Assembly: GCA_016800925.1 (NCBI GenBank)
Contig: JABCPU010000235.1
Location: 42,496-106,495 of the forward strand
Direction: 5' to 3'
Source of the DNA: Suillus spraguei
Lineage: Eukaryota > Basidiomycota > Agaricomycetes > Boletales > Suillaceae
Length of the DNA: 64,000 nt
The notes below the pieces were generated by a model. It was not told where the DNA came from and did not search any database. It saw only the letters and a list, made by a program, of their open reading frames with translations. Below, in pieces: positions 1 through 8,963 of the stretch. The stretch's first letter is position 1. The number at the start of each line of letters is the position of its first letter. The position numbers and the translations under genes were made by a program.

Positions 1-314
1 TTGGCCTATTTAAGCACAGTGTACTTGTAGTAGATTCTTTACTTTAATCTTACTGGGTTTTACCTGGAATCTCCTTCGCTTAGGTCTCCAACCTAAGTCG
101 TCTTGAATCGTCTCTAAGTCTAAGCACTCCTTAGCCTTAGTCTCTATTCTCGCGGATACCTCCTAAGACTTGTCTTGGAGGCTGAACCCTTGATCGTACT
201 CGGAACGCATTCCTTGTACTTTCACCTTGTCCTCATTTTGACATTGTAAGAACTTTCCAGCAGACCGCCTGTGTCTTTTCGCTGTCGCTGGTGACGCCAC
301 CCCAGTCCGTAACA
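1..314 (+). repeat. 5' LTR of chromovirus copy 1 (3' part only)
   Basis: Position 1 corresponds to 6917 in the 3' LTR, and the match runs without indels to the terminal gtaaca at 314. It contains the TATA-like tatttaa at 7-13 and, about 30 nt downstream, actttaatctt at 41-51, the probable start of the transcript. Roughly the first 134 bp of the LTR lie outside the window. Confidence 0.93.
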
Positions 315-315
315 A

Positions 316-326
316 AAGATTAAAGT
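316..326 (+). other. Primer binding site of the self-priming type
   Basis: One base after the LTR end is aagattaaagt, the exact reverse complement of actttaatctt at 41-51 in the LTR. That LTR site lies where transcription should start, about 30 nt after tatttaa. Tf1/sushi-group chromoviruses are known to prime minus-strand DNA with the folded 5' end of their own RNA through an 11-nt match, so this match suggests the same mechanism. Copy 2 keeps the same pairing (59000-59010 with 59272-59282). No match to a tRNA 3' end is evident. Confidence 0.75.
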
Positions 327-514
327 CCATTTTTATCGTCGACTATCCAGTCTTCAACCCTGAACCCTGATCGCTTAGATCAGCAGACTAGTGTACGCGT
401 ACGCTGAGCAGATTGTCAAGAGGAAGCCCCTTGACAGAAGAAAAGCCCTGACAGACAGCAAGACAGCGCGTGTAGGCACTGAGAAAGTATAACTCATCAG
501 AAGAATCATCAACC

Positions 515-1345
515 ATGTCGACCAAAGAATTCGAATATCGGTCAACTGATTGGTTTTGATGGAGATCGTGATAACTCTCGCGAGTTTATCCAGTCGTGCA
601 ATCTGCACTTTGACATCAATGAAAAGCTTTACACTACCGACAAGCAGAAGATCATCTACATAACGTCCTTTATGACTGAAAGGAATGCCAAATCTTGGAA
701 GGAACAGTTCCTTGAACACGCCCAATCCACCGACACTTCTGGACAAAAAGTTGGTTATGGGACAATGGCGGATTTTATGAAGAGCTTCAAAGAAGCATTC
801 GAACCAGTGGATACCAAAGGAACCGCGCTCACGAGGCTCAGGGATCTCAAACAAGGAACCAGAGATCTCCACACCTACGTCGCTGACTTTGAGGCACTTG
901 CAGCCAAGGCTCAGATCACCGACGATGCAATGAAGATCCAATTCTTCCAAGACGGCCTTAATTGGGGTATCCTTACAAAGCTTTTCGTAACAGGAGATGT
1001 CTCCGAAATATTCAGAGAAGTTGTGCTGCAATGCATTGCCATTGACAACGCCCATCATCGGCTCCAAGCCATGAGGACATGTCATGTTCCACAACAGAAG
1101 AAGAAGAACTACAGGAATGCACGGTATATTCCGAACCGTGATTCCAACGCAATGGTCATGGACCGATCTCCGATATGGAGAGATCCGAATGTATGAAGAA
1201 AGGACAATGCTTTGGATGCAAGAAGACAGGACACCGCATCCATAATTGTCCTGACAGAAAGAAGAAGACCCTGCTCCGACAAACTGAAGTCAAAGGAGAA
1301 GAAGAGGATGAAGAAACAGTAAGACGGATTATCCAGGATTTTTGA
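515..1345 (+). pseudogene. gag of chromovirus copy 1, frameshifted
   Basis: Gag would form the virus-like particle and bind the element RNA. The start is taken at the ATG at 515 because it aligns with the gag start of copy 2 (MATKEFEY; here MSTKEFEY). The frame breaks within about 15 codons. The longest open part is 672-1196, a capsid-like stretch related to the retrotransposon gag domain. A further frame change precedes the zinc knuckle near 1208-1250 (CFGCKKTGHRIHNC, CX2CX4HX4C), which is followed by a basic KKK tail. The gag frame ends in TGA at 1343-1345 after five T residues, and pol lies in the -1 frame. In this copy stop and pol ATG overlap as TGATG. The breaks mean no full Gag can be made. 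Confidence 0.88.
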
Positions 1346-4300
1346 TGTGGAGAAACAAAGATTCGACGTATGTTTCTCCCAATGTATTACTAAGACTTGT
1401 ACGCGCTGTAGGTGAAAGAAAAGAACTTCGTGTCCCTATCACCCTCCACTTGTGTACTCGCTTGAAATCCGTCGACACTACCGCTGTTATCGATTCAGGA
1501 GCAGCAGGAACATTCATCTCAGAAGAGTTTGTGAAACTTCATCAAATCACACGACGAAAACTCAAAACACCGTTCCGAGTTACAACGGCAGATGGAACCC
1601 TTATAAAAGGAGGACCGATCACGCATTACTGTCTTCTAGTGGTCAAAATTGATGATCGAACCATGTATGGAAAATTCAACATCACCAAGCTAGGAAGGAG
1701 AGATCAAATTCTCCTTGGAATTCCATGGTTACAAGCAATGAACCCAATTATAGATTGGGCTGCTGAAACACTTATCCTTTCACGGACGGAGAAATCAGAT
1801 GAAATCGAAATCGACTTGGACGCGGATCGAAAGAAGAACGGGTTGCCTCGACTTTTCAATCATCACACCAGATGGCAACATTCCCGTCTTCCGAAACCTT
1901 TCATCACTTCTCCTATTGATGTTCCTGAAGACCCAGAACCAGAAGTACGAATGCCACGTACTATAGACCCTATTCCACGTGTCCAACTGCCAAGATCAGT
2001 ATCACCGATTCCCCGCACGGACAAGCGCAAGAATGAATCCAAACCCGAGCATCGGGTCGGACAAGAACCTATTGAGCAACGGCCAATAGATGAACAGAAA
2101 CACGGAAAAAGAAAAGCTGAAGAAGAAATCCCAGGGAGAGACACCAATGTGCCGAAACTATCCAAGTTCTATGTTCCCCCAAAAACTCTTTCAGCTTCAA
2201 TCGAAGAAATTCCCGATGAAGAAGAACCCGTGCCCTCGTTGATCCCAACAGAGGATGATGACCAATTCGACACTATGCAAGATGTCTGGCACGCGCCAGA
2301 AGTACGCGAAATTTCCTCATATGAACTAGGAGATGGAGAATTTCTTGTGGAATACGATACCGATGGAGTCAGCATGAGGATCATAGAGGAAGTATCCATG
2401 GACACACCCTTGACACATAATGGAACTTCTCGACTCGAGCAATCCTCCAACTACTCCACTATTCCCCTTCCTCCTCCAAAATATAGTAACAAGGCTCAGG
2501 AATTCGCCACGGATGAGAAGGAAAAGAAAAAGAAATCCTTCGAAGAATTGGTCCCGGATTACTTGCACGACTTCGTGGACGTCTTTGCTAAAGACGGATT
2601 GAACAAACTACCCCCTGAACGCCCTGGTATAGATCATCGGATCGATACTAAACCCGGTTTTATTCCTCGCACGTCTAAGGTCTACCCGCTATCGGAAAAA
2701 GAATGTGCTGCCATCAAAATGTTTATTGATGAAAATGTTGCGAAAGGTTTCATCTCAGAATCGAAGTCACCTCAAGCCAGTGGCTTCTTCTTCGTGGGAA
2801 AGAAGAGTGGAGAACTGCATCCCTGTCAAGATTATCGCTACATCAATGATTGGACAGTCAAGAACGCTTACCCGCTCCCACTCCCTATCTCCCTTGTCGC
2901 ACGCCTTCACAACGCACAGTTCTTTACGAAAATGGATATCCGGTCCGGCTATAACAATATTCGCATCCATCCTGATGATAGGTGGAAAGCTGCTTTTACT
3001 ACGGAATTTGGCCTCTTTGAACCGAACGTCATGTTCTTTGGCCTTTGCAATTCCCCAGCAACCTTCCAAGCATACATGAATCGCACCTTCCAACAAGAAA
3101 TCAATGAAGGATGGATGGTTATCTATATGGACGATATCCTGATTTTCTCTACAACCATGGCAGAACACCGCGAACAGACAAGAAGAGTTCTGATGAAAAT
3201 ACGAAAAGAACACCTGTTCCTAAAACTGGAGAAATGCACCTTCGATGCAGAAGAAGTAGAATACCTTGGAATGATAATTTGCCCCGGACAAGTTGCTATG
3301 GACACCGCCAAAACCAAGGGAATCTCCGAATGGCCAGTCCCGAAATCTGTAAAAGACGTTCGGTCATTCCTCGGCTTTTGCAACTTCTACCGCACGTTCA
3401 TTTCCCACTACTCTGACATCGCTCGACCCCTTATCGATCTAACAAAGAAAGATAAGACCTTTGAATGGTCAACCGAATGTATGGACACCTTCGAAGAATT
3501 GAAACGACGCTTCACATCCCAACCGGTACTTCGTAATCCTGATCCTTCCCGACAATTCGCTATTGCTACCGACGCTTCGCTCGTAGCGACTGGCGGAGTT
3601 CTCTTGCAGACGGATGAAAATGGCGTTTACCACCCATGTGCATATCTTTCACAGTCTTTGATCCCTGCAGAACGCAATTACCAGATCTTTGATCGGGAAC
3701 TCCTTGCCGTGATCCGGGCATTAAACGAATGGCGTCATTATCTCGAAGGAAACCCTCACCCTGTCTTGGTATTCACCGACCACAAGAACCTTCTGTACTT
3801 TAGAAGTGCACAGAAGCTTACCCGTCGTCAAGCACGTTGGCAATTGATTTTGTCTATCTATGACATTGAACTGCATCACGTTGCAGGTACTAAATTAGCA
3901 GTACCTGATGCACTATCCCGCCGACCCGATTATGATTCCGGCAAAGACGATAACAAAGACCAGACTCTCCTTCCTGACGCTCTATTCGTTCGTCTTATTG
4001 ACACCGACTTGACGTATGTGCTTTCATCCTCAGACCCCCTTGACGACCCTGTCTTCAAGACGGCATCTAATGCCCTTGATGGCGTGTGCCTTCCTCCTAT
4101 GAAATCGGCACTCTCGGATTGGAAGATTGAGGAGAACATCCTCTATTTTAAGAATCGTGCCTATATTCCACCGGCGCATCGTCCCGATATCTTAAAAAGG
4201 TATCATGATCATCCTACCGCGGGACACCCCGGTAGATTCAAAACTGAAGAACTCGTGAAACAGGAGGCCTGGTGGCCTGCAATGGGCTCTTATATTCGGA

Positions 4301-4929
4301 AGTACGTTGAGGGTTGCGCCCTTTGCCAGCAAATGAAAGCGGATACACACCCTGTTCGACCCCCGCTCACGCCTATTCCCTCGTCGGCGGTTTGCCCGTT
4401 TTCTCAGGTCTCTGTTGATCTCATCACTGACCTCCCTGTCTCTGGAGGCTTTGACAGTATCATGGTCGTGGTAGACCATGGCCTTACGAAGGGGGTAATT
4501 ATTATCCCTTGTTTGAAAACCATCACTTCAGAAGGTGTGGCTAAGCTATTTTTAAAACATGTCTACCGACGATTTGGACTCCATGACAAAGTTATCTCGG
4601 ATCGAGGACCGCAATTCCTATCTCGCTTCTCAAAGGAACTTGCCCGACTTCTCGACTACGTCATCGCGCCATCCACGGCTTACCACCCGCAGACTGATGG
4701 TCAAACTGAAAGGCTAAATCAAGAACTTGAAACATACCTCCGCATCTACTGCCGTAACAACCCTGAAGATTGGGTAGAACATCTACCAATCGCCGAATTC
4801 GTCCATAACCACCGAAAACATGACGCAATGAATGCATCACCTTTCTATCTTATGATGGGATACGAACCACGTGCTATCCCTCACCTTATCCCTGACTCAT
4901 CCGTCCCCGCAGCAGAAGATCGAGTATGA
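1342..4929 (+). CDS. pol: pol polyprotein (PR-RT-RNaseH-IN) of chromovirus copy 1, truncated
   Basis: A 1195-codon open frame in the -1 frame to gag. Domains in order: aspartic protease with DSGAAGTF near residue 51; reverse transcriptase with YMDDILIF near 595; RNase H with ATDAS near 740; integrase with the zinc-binding HHCC region near 954-1000 and a DD35E core (D about 1022, D about 1086 in DRGPQF, E about 1122 in TDGQTE). All core catalytic residues are visible. The frame ends at TGA (4927-4929), which comparison with copy 2 suggests was a CGA arginine codon. Just downstream about 230 bp present in copy 2 are missing, removing the integrase C-terminal GPF-type module. The ATG at 1345 is the only early ATG, but expression as Gag-Pol by frameshifting or re-initiation is equally possible. 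Confidence 0.93.
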   Translation: MMWRNKDSTYVSPNVLLRLVRAVGERKELRVPITLHLCTRLKSVDTTAVIDSGAAGTFISEEFVKLHQITRRKLKTPFRVTTADGTLIKGGPITHYCLLVVKIDDRTMYGKFNITKLGRRDQILLGIPWLQAMNPIIDWAAETLILSRTEKSDEIEIDLDADRKKNGLPRLFNHHTRWQHSRLPKPFITSPIDVPEDPEPEVRMPRTIDPIPRVQLPRSVSPIPRTDKRKNESKPEHRVGQEPIEQRPIDEQKHGKRKAEEEIPGRDTNVPKLSKFYVPPKTLSASIEEIPDEEEPVPSLIPTEDDDQFDTMQDVWHAPEVREISSYELGDGEFLVEYDTDGVSMRIIEEVSMDTPLTHNGTSRLEQSSNYSTIPLPPPKYSNKAQEFATDEKEKKKKSFEELVPDYLHDFVDVFAKDGLNKLPPERPGIDHRIDTKPGFIPRTSKVYPLSEKECAAIKMFIDENVAKGFISESKSPQASGFFFVGKKSGELHPCQDYRYINDWTVKNAYPLPLPISLVARLHNAQFFTKMDIRSGYNNIRIHPDDRWKAAFTTEFGLFEPNVMFFGLCNSPATFQAYMNRTFQQEINEGWMVIYMDDILIFSTTMAEHREQTRRVLMKIRKEHLFLKLEKCTFDAEEVEYLGMIICPGQVAMDTAKTKGISEWPVPKSVKDVRSFLGFCNFYRTFISHYSDIARPLIDLTKKDKTFEWSTECMDTFEELKRRFTSQPVLRNPDPSRQFAIATDASLVATGGVLLQTDENGVYHPCAYLSQSLIPAERNYQIFDRELLAVIRALNEWRHYLEGNPHPVLVFTDHKNLLYFRSAQKLTRRQARWQLILSIYDIELHHVAGTKLAVPDALSRRPDYDSGKDDNKDQTLLPDALFVRLIDTDLTYVLSSSDPLDDPVFKTASNALDGVCLPPMKSALSDWKIEENILYFKNRAYIPPAHRPDILKRYHDHPTAGHPGRFKTEELVKQEAWWPAMGSYIRKYVEGCALCQQMKADTHPVRPPLTPIPSSAVCPFSQVSVDLITDLPVSGGFDSIMVVVDHGLTKGVIIIPCLKTITSEGVAKLFLKHVYRRFGLHDKVISDRGPQFLSRFSKELARLLDYVIAPSTAYHPQTDGQTERLNQELETYLRIYCRNNPEDWVEHLPIAEFVHNHRKHDAMNASPFYLMMGYEPRAIPHLIPDSSVPAAEDRV

Positions 4930-5227
4930 TCCCTGCAGAAGATAAGAAAGGAAGATTCACCCTACCTTCCATGCTTCTGTCTTATCGTCCTATAGCGAAA
5001 CAGATGTACACGGTCCGAACTTCCCTGAACCACCACCTGACGTCATCAAAGAAGAAGAAGAATACGAAATAGAAGCAATTCTTTCCCACAAGGGAACCGG
5101 CAATCGCCGACGCTATCTTGTTTCTTAGAAAGGGTACTCATCAGGAGATAACGAATGGCTCCCGGAAAAGAACTTGAAGAACTCCGCTCGAATCTTGAAT
5201 GCTTATAAGAAGCAACATGCTCTTTGA
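4930..5227 (+). pseudogene. Integrase tail and chromodomain remnant of pol, copy 1
   Basis: After the pol stop the sequence still encodes a chromodomain in about 5051-5227 (EYEIEAILSHK, then YLVS, KGYSSGDNEWLPE and ILNAYKKQHAL). Chromodomains at the integrase C-terminus define chromoviruses and direct integration to chromatin marks. The conserved tryptophan codon after YLVS is TAG here, where copy 2 has TGG. The join at about 4950 lacks roughly 230 bp that copy 2 retains. Confidence 0.9.
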
Positions 5228-5280
5228 TCATCCTCCAGTCAATCAACTCGCACTAGCATTTGATCAACTACTACCTTGAA

Positions 5281-6750
5281 ATGTCTTTCCCCACTGCCTA
5301 CATCACACCCGTCATCGCCGCCACCAATGACTCTGACTCTGAAGCTGAACAATACGGAACCCTTACCGCTGAAATCGACAACACCTCTTACATTGAAGCC
5401 GCCATTCTCTGTGAGGGACACGCCCTCGAAATCGAAAGAATCCTCACTGAAAGAGGTGCTTTCCCTGCCTTACTCCTTGTCAACATCATCCACACCGCAG
5501 CCCTTATTGAAGCCACTGCCAAAGATACAACAGAAGTTACACTCCGTCACCGTTTCCTTCATTTGCAAAAACGCATTCGTGCTTACGCTATGTTGTTGCT
5601 TCCCAATTCTTTTAAGAATGATGTTGAAGAAGCTATTCACATTATTGCCGAATGTCGAGCAGGCGTTGCTCGACCTCCCTCTCCGCAGGAAGATACGCCA
5701 CTTCCTATCCCAGCACCCGCTTCTTCACACATTTATTCTAGTCTTGACGCCTTTACTGGCCTATACACTGCTGTCCAAGAGATCAGACAACTCACCAACA
5801 CAGTCGTCGAAACTATTCAACAGTCAGTCGCTGAAACAAGAGCGGCTAGAAACCTAGTAGAAGAAACTATCACCGACCTCCAGCAAACGCAGGCTGACCT
5901 TGCCTCTCCACGAATCCCATCTCCAATTCAACGATCGATCTCATCGCCTCCCAATATAGTCTCTCAAGAGCATCCTACATGGCTATATGAACCATGCACA
6001 AAAGAACAATGTGAGGCTGCAAAGAGATTGGGAATCTCTACCACTGAGTTAGTCGCGCTTGGCCCTCGACTTCGTGATCTTTGCATTCATCCTCCTATGT
6101 CCATCCCGTCTTCATTTGGCCCTATGGATCCTGTCTCGCCAATCCTAGTAAAAGATTTTGGCGACACTTCTCCTTCCTCCTCTGACGAGTTACTCGTGAT
6201 TGCCGAATGGGACACTACCCCTGACCTTCCCACATCGGCATACACTCTTTCATCTTCTCAACAAGCGCAACTTAGATGCACCAACACCCTTGCCTTAAAA
6301 CGTATGAGGAAGAATAAGGGAAAGAAGCGCGCCAGATCCACTAGTCCCACAACTATCATTTCACCGTCACCCTTACGCAAAGTCCACTCTAACCCTGACG
6401 AAAACATGAAGTGTCGTATCTGCGGACTACTCGGACATTGTCAGAAGAATTGTGCGGAATATCAGTGCAAAATTTGCAGATATTGGTCACCTACTCACTT
6501 GTCCATTTATTGTCCACGGAGAGTCGGACCCCCTCCCTTCGAGTTAACCTGGAAAGACGAAGGGTTCTACGACGCACTTCGCATTTGGGAGGAGCAACTT
6601 GATGATGAACATATTCAAGCAGAAAAGAGAAAGGACTCTAAACGGCGCGCCGGTCTTGAAGAAGCTGCATATATGAGGGGTGGTTCCGTTGCTGATGAAG
6701 ACTACGACTATAGTGATGATCCCATTTACTATGCGAACCAAGATGAGTAA
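5281..6750 (+). CDS. Extra 3' ORF of the chromovirus: coiled-coil, zinc-knuckle protein
   Basis: A 489-codon ORF in sense orientation between pol and the 3' LTR. I do not recognise a named family. The start is set at the ATG at 5281 (MSFPTAYITP) because the copy in element 2 starts with the same residues and also has 489 codons. Visible parts: an N-terminal helical region (about 30-125), a Pro/Ser-rich linker, a heptad-like stretch near 170-210 (VQEIRQLTNTVVETIQQ), a Ser/Pro-rich centre, a basic patch (KRMRKNKGKKRAR), then two zinc-knuckle-like motifs near 378-410 (CRICGLLGHCQKNC, CX2CX4HX4C; then CKICRYWSPTHLSIYC), and an acidic tail. The knuckles suggest nucleic-acid binding as in Gag. It sits where env-like or accessory ORFs occur in other LTR elements, but no signal peptide or membrane span is seen. 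Confidence 0.85.
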   Translation: MSFPTAYITPVIAATNDSDSEAEQYGTLTAEIDNTSYIEAAILCEGHALEIERILTERGAFPALLLVNIIHTAALIEATAKDTTEVTLRHRFLHLQKRIRAYAMLLLPNSFKNDVEEAIHIIAECRAGVARPPSPQEDTPLPIPAPASSHIYSSLDAFTGLYTAVQEIRQLTNTVVETIQQSVAETRAARNLVEETITDLQQTQADLASPRIPSPIQRSISSPPNIVSQEHPTWLYEPCTKEQCEAAKRLGISTTELVALGPRLRDLCIHPPMSIPSSFGPMDPVSPILVKDFGDTSPSSSDELLVIAEWDTTPDLPTSAYTLSSSQQAQLRCTNTLALKRMRKNKGKKRARSTSPTTIISPSPLRKVHSNPDENMKCRICGLLGHCQKNCAEYQCKICRYWSPTHLSIYCPRRVGPPPFELTWKDEGFYDALRIWEEQLDDEHIQAEKRKDSKRRAGLEEAAYMRGGSVADEDYDYSDDPIYYANQDE

Positions 6751-6766
6751 AGTCGGTGACTTTACG

Positions 6767-6782
6767 TGTAAAAAGGGGGTAA
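6767..6782 (+). other. Polypurine tract of chromovirus copy 1
   Basis: The run aaaaagggggtaa lies directly before the 3' LTR, the expected site for plus-strand priming. Copy 2 has a matching G-run next to its 3' LTR. Confidence 0.8.
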
Positions 6783-7230
6783 TGTTACAATCGTATGTAC
6801 CCCTATTCATTTTCTCTTCTGTTCCCTTCTTGTATATCTTGTCACGTGACTCTGACTCATATGCTCAACGCATCTTGCAGTTACATTCTCACTGTTACTT
6901 GGTCTGTGCGCACATATTGGCCTATTTAAGCACAGTGTACTTGTAGTAGATTCTTTACTTTAATCTTACTGGGTTTTACCTGGAATCTCCTTCGCTTAGG
7001 TCTCCAACCTAAGTCGTCTTGAATCGTCTCTAAGTCTAAGCACTCCTTAGCCTTAGTCTCTATTCTCACAAATACCTCCTAAGACTTGTCTTGGAGGCTG
7101 AACCCTTGATCGTACTCGGAACGCATTCCTTGTACTTTCACATTGTCCTCATTTGGACATTGTAAGAACTTCCCAGCAGACCGCCTGTGTCTTTTTGCTG
7201 TCGCTGGTGACGCCACCCCAGTCCGTAACA
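6783..7230 (+). repeat. 3' LTR of chromovirus copy 1
   Basis: A 448-bp LTR starting tgttac and ending gtaaca, so its ends are short inverted repeats with TG...CA termini. It carries a gtcacgtgac palindrome near 6840, the TATA-like tatttaa at 6923-6929 and actttaatctt near 6957. It abuts the polypurine tract on the left and pogo-like coding sequence on the right. Confidence 0.95.
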
Positions 7231-8944
7231 TTTGCTTGCCTCTTCCTGACGTTCATGCTCAGCTTGCTCAGCCTCTAGCTTGCTCAGCTCTGCACAACCT
7301 TCCTCTGATGTCAATACCCTCGAATATGGCTTTGTTCGTTTCTTTCCTGGCTTTTTGTGAGCTTTCTCTTCTGCCTTCCTGTTTAATTGTTGATTGTAGT
7401 GCTCTGCCACTTGACCTGTGAAATAGCAATGGGTCTCTACAGCATCATTTTGATGTCTCAACAATTTGTTCTCTTTATGAAGCCACTCATTCTCTATCTT
7501 AGCCTCTTGGAGCCATACTGACATGGTTGATTTTGGTCCTGGACAATCAAGTGCTGGTGTCATGCTTTGTGACAGTGAAGTTTGTACACTGGCAGACATT
7601 GATCAAGTCTGGCAGTGGAATGGATGCACAATTGTGCCAGGACAATGTGAGGGACCAGCTTGTGGCCCAGGTGCTGATGAGAATGAACCAGGAAAATGTG
7701 ATGGACTGGCCTCACTGTGAGTATTGGTTTTGTCATCTGACCCTGACTCTGAATCTGAAACCATGTCATAGTCGGACAAGTTCCCTGACTAGGATGGCAC
7801 ATATGTTTGATCTGACTCGTTCCTGGCAGACAGGGGATCAAGAGAATCGGAGCAAGTGGGATTAGCAGGAAAGGTAGTTGGGAGGTGCAGCTGGGTGGAC
7901 GAATCATGACTCAGTGCGTAGTCCTCTTCTGTGAAGATTCCAGTGTTTATTGGTCTAGTTCTGCTTTTTCCATGCTTGCAGAATTGTTTCCTCTTTAAAC
8001 ACATCTTCTCTTGCTTCATATACTCTTGAATCATGTTTTGCTTTTTAATCCCTTCCACAGTCTCTGCCATCACCACTTTGCAGTGTCTTTGCCATTGCCT
8101 CTGCAGAGAGCCGAAAATGCCAACATTGAGGGGTTGTAAATGGTGGGTCATGTGGGGGGGTAGGCAGAAGAGGTGGATGCTATGTTCTTCTGCTGCTTGA
8201 TGAAGTTTGATTGTCTCATGGGAACAGTGTCCATCATATATTAGAAGGATTGGTTGACCAGACAAATTTCATTCTTTGGCCTGTGGCACAAAACTTTTAA
8301 TGAACCATTCAGTACCAATGAAGTCACTTGTCCAGCCATTTTCTGATGTTGCTATCACATTTCCTCCCCCCTTCAAGCTGGATCCCCTTCTCATCCATGT
8401 TATACACATTCTCCCAGGGGATGCCCTCAGATTTCAAGAAGTCATCAAGGAGTTTAAAGTGGTGATTCACAGTTGCAAAGTTGAACATTTGCATTCGCTT
8501 TGGATCGATGCCTGTGGGATGTCCTAGCTTGAGTTCTGGATGACAAGCAAGGAAATCTTCAATCCAATTTTTCCCTGGCCCTGAATCTTTCCCAGTGAGC
8601 TTTTTCTTTTCCTTCAGCTTTTCACTCAGCTCTGATACCTTTGCATGAAGGTTGTGCTTTGACAGAGGGTGACCTGTCATGGCTAGGTATTTGGCCCAGT
8701 GACATAGTGTGTCTTCCTGCACATTGGTAAGTAGTTGTTGAAATTTGTGGGCCTTTGAATGAGGTTTTGTGAGATTCTGTGTACGTCGTCAAAGGGTGTG
8801 GTATGTCACATTAAACTCACCAGCTGCTACCAGGATCTTTTTAGCCCTTTTCTCTCTCACAGTCTGGATGGCAGCTGCAATGTTGACCTCACGAGTGGCA
8901 TCTTCTTTAGCTTTTGTTTGGGTTGCCTTCTTGTGGTGTGGTGC
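7231..8944 (-). pseudogene. pogo/Tigger-type transposase, broken and interrupted
   Basis: The minus strand encodes a DDE_1/CENP-B-like transposase in pieces. The start is the ATG at 8944 (MAPHHKKAT), followed by a helix-turn-helix-like N-terminus. The next piece (8722-8324) contains GPGKNWIEDFL and NMDEKGIQLEGG, typical of Tigger/pogo proteins. Then ILLIYDGHCSHET and LPPHMTHHLQPLNVGIF, the second catalytic-Asp region, lie in 8265-7789. A C-terminal coiled-coil region with GKKRTKPYSRVLTSEEG follows. Breaks include a TGA at 8788-8790 (probably from CGA), a frameshift near 8350 and a stop near 8270. The chromovirus LTR cuts the C-terminus at 7231. Ends and TIRs of the element were not identified. 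Confidence 0.88.
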
Positions 8945-8963
8945 CATTGGAAAGAATAATGCA

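Larger units (their letters stand above)
1..7230 (+). mobile_element. Ty3/Gypsy chromovirus LTR retrotransposon, copy 1 (5' end cut by window)
   Basis: Near-complete element in the order 5' LTR (partial), primer binding site, gag, pol (protease, reverse transcriptase, RNase H, integrase, chromodomain), an extra ORF, polypurine tract and 3' LTR. The two LTRs align without gaps over the 314 bp visible in the 5' copy and differ at about 7 positions, so the insertion is not brand new. Gag has frameshifts, pol has a stop and an internal deletion, and the chromodomain has a stop; the third ORF is open. The right end sits in a pogo-like transposase coding region. The left target flank lies outside the window, so the target duplication (candidate tttgc at 7231-7235) cannot be checked. 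A related copy lies at 51876-59485 on the other strand. Confidence 0.95.

Noticed and set aside
375..1094. Long minus-strand frame opposite gag
   Set aside because: Shadow of the gag region on the other strand, without family resemblance; a similar shadow lies opposite gag in copy 2.
2767..3213. Minus-strand frame opposite reverse transcriptase
   Set aside because: Antisense shadow of conserved pol codons.
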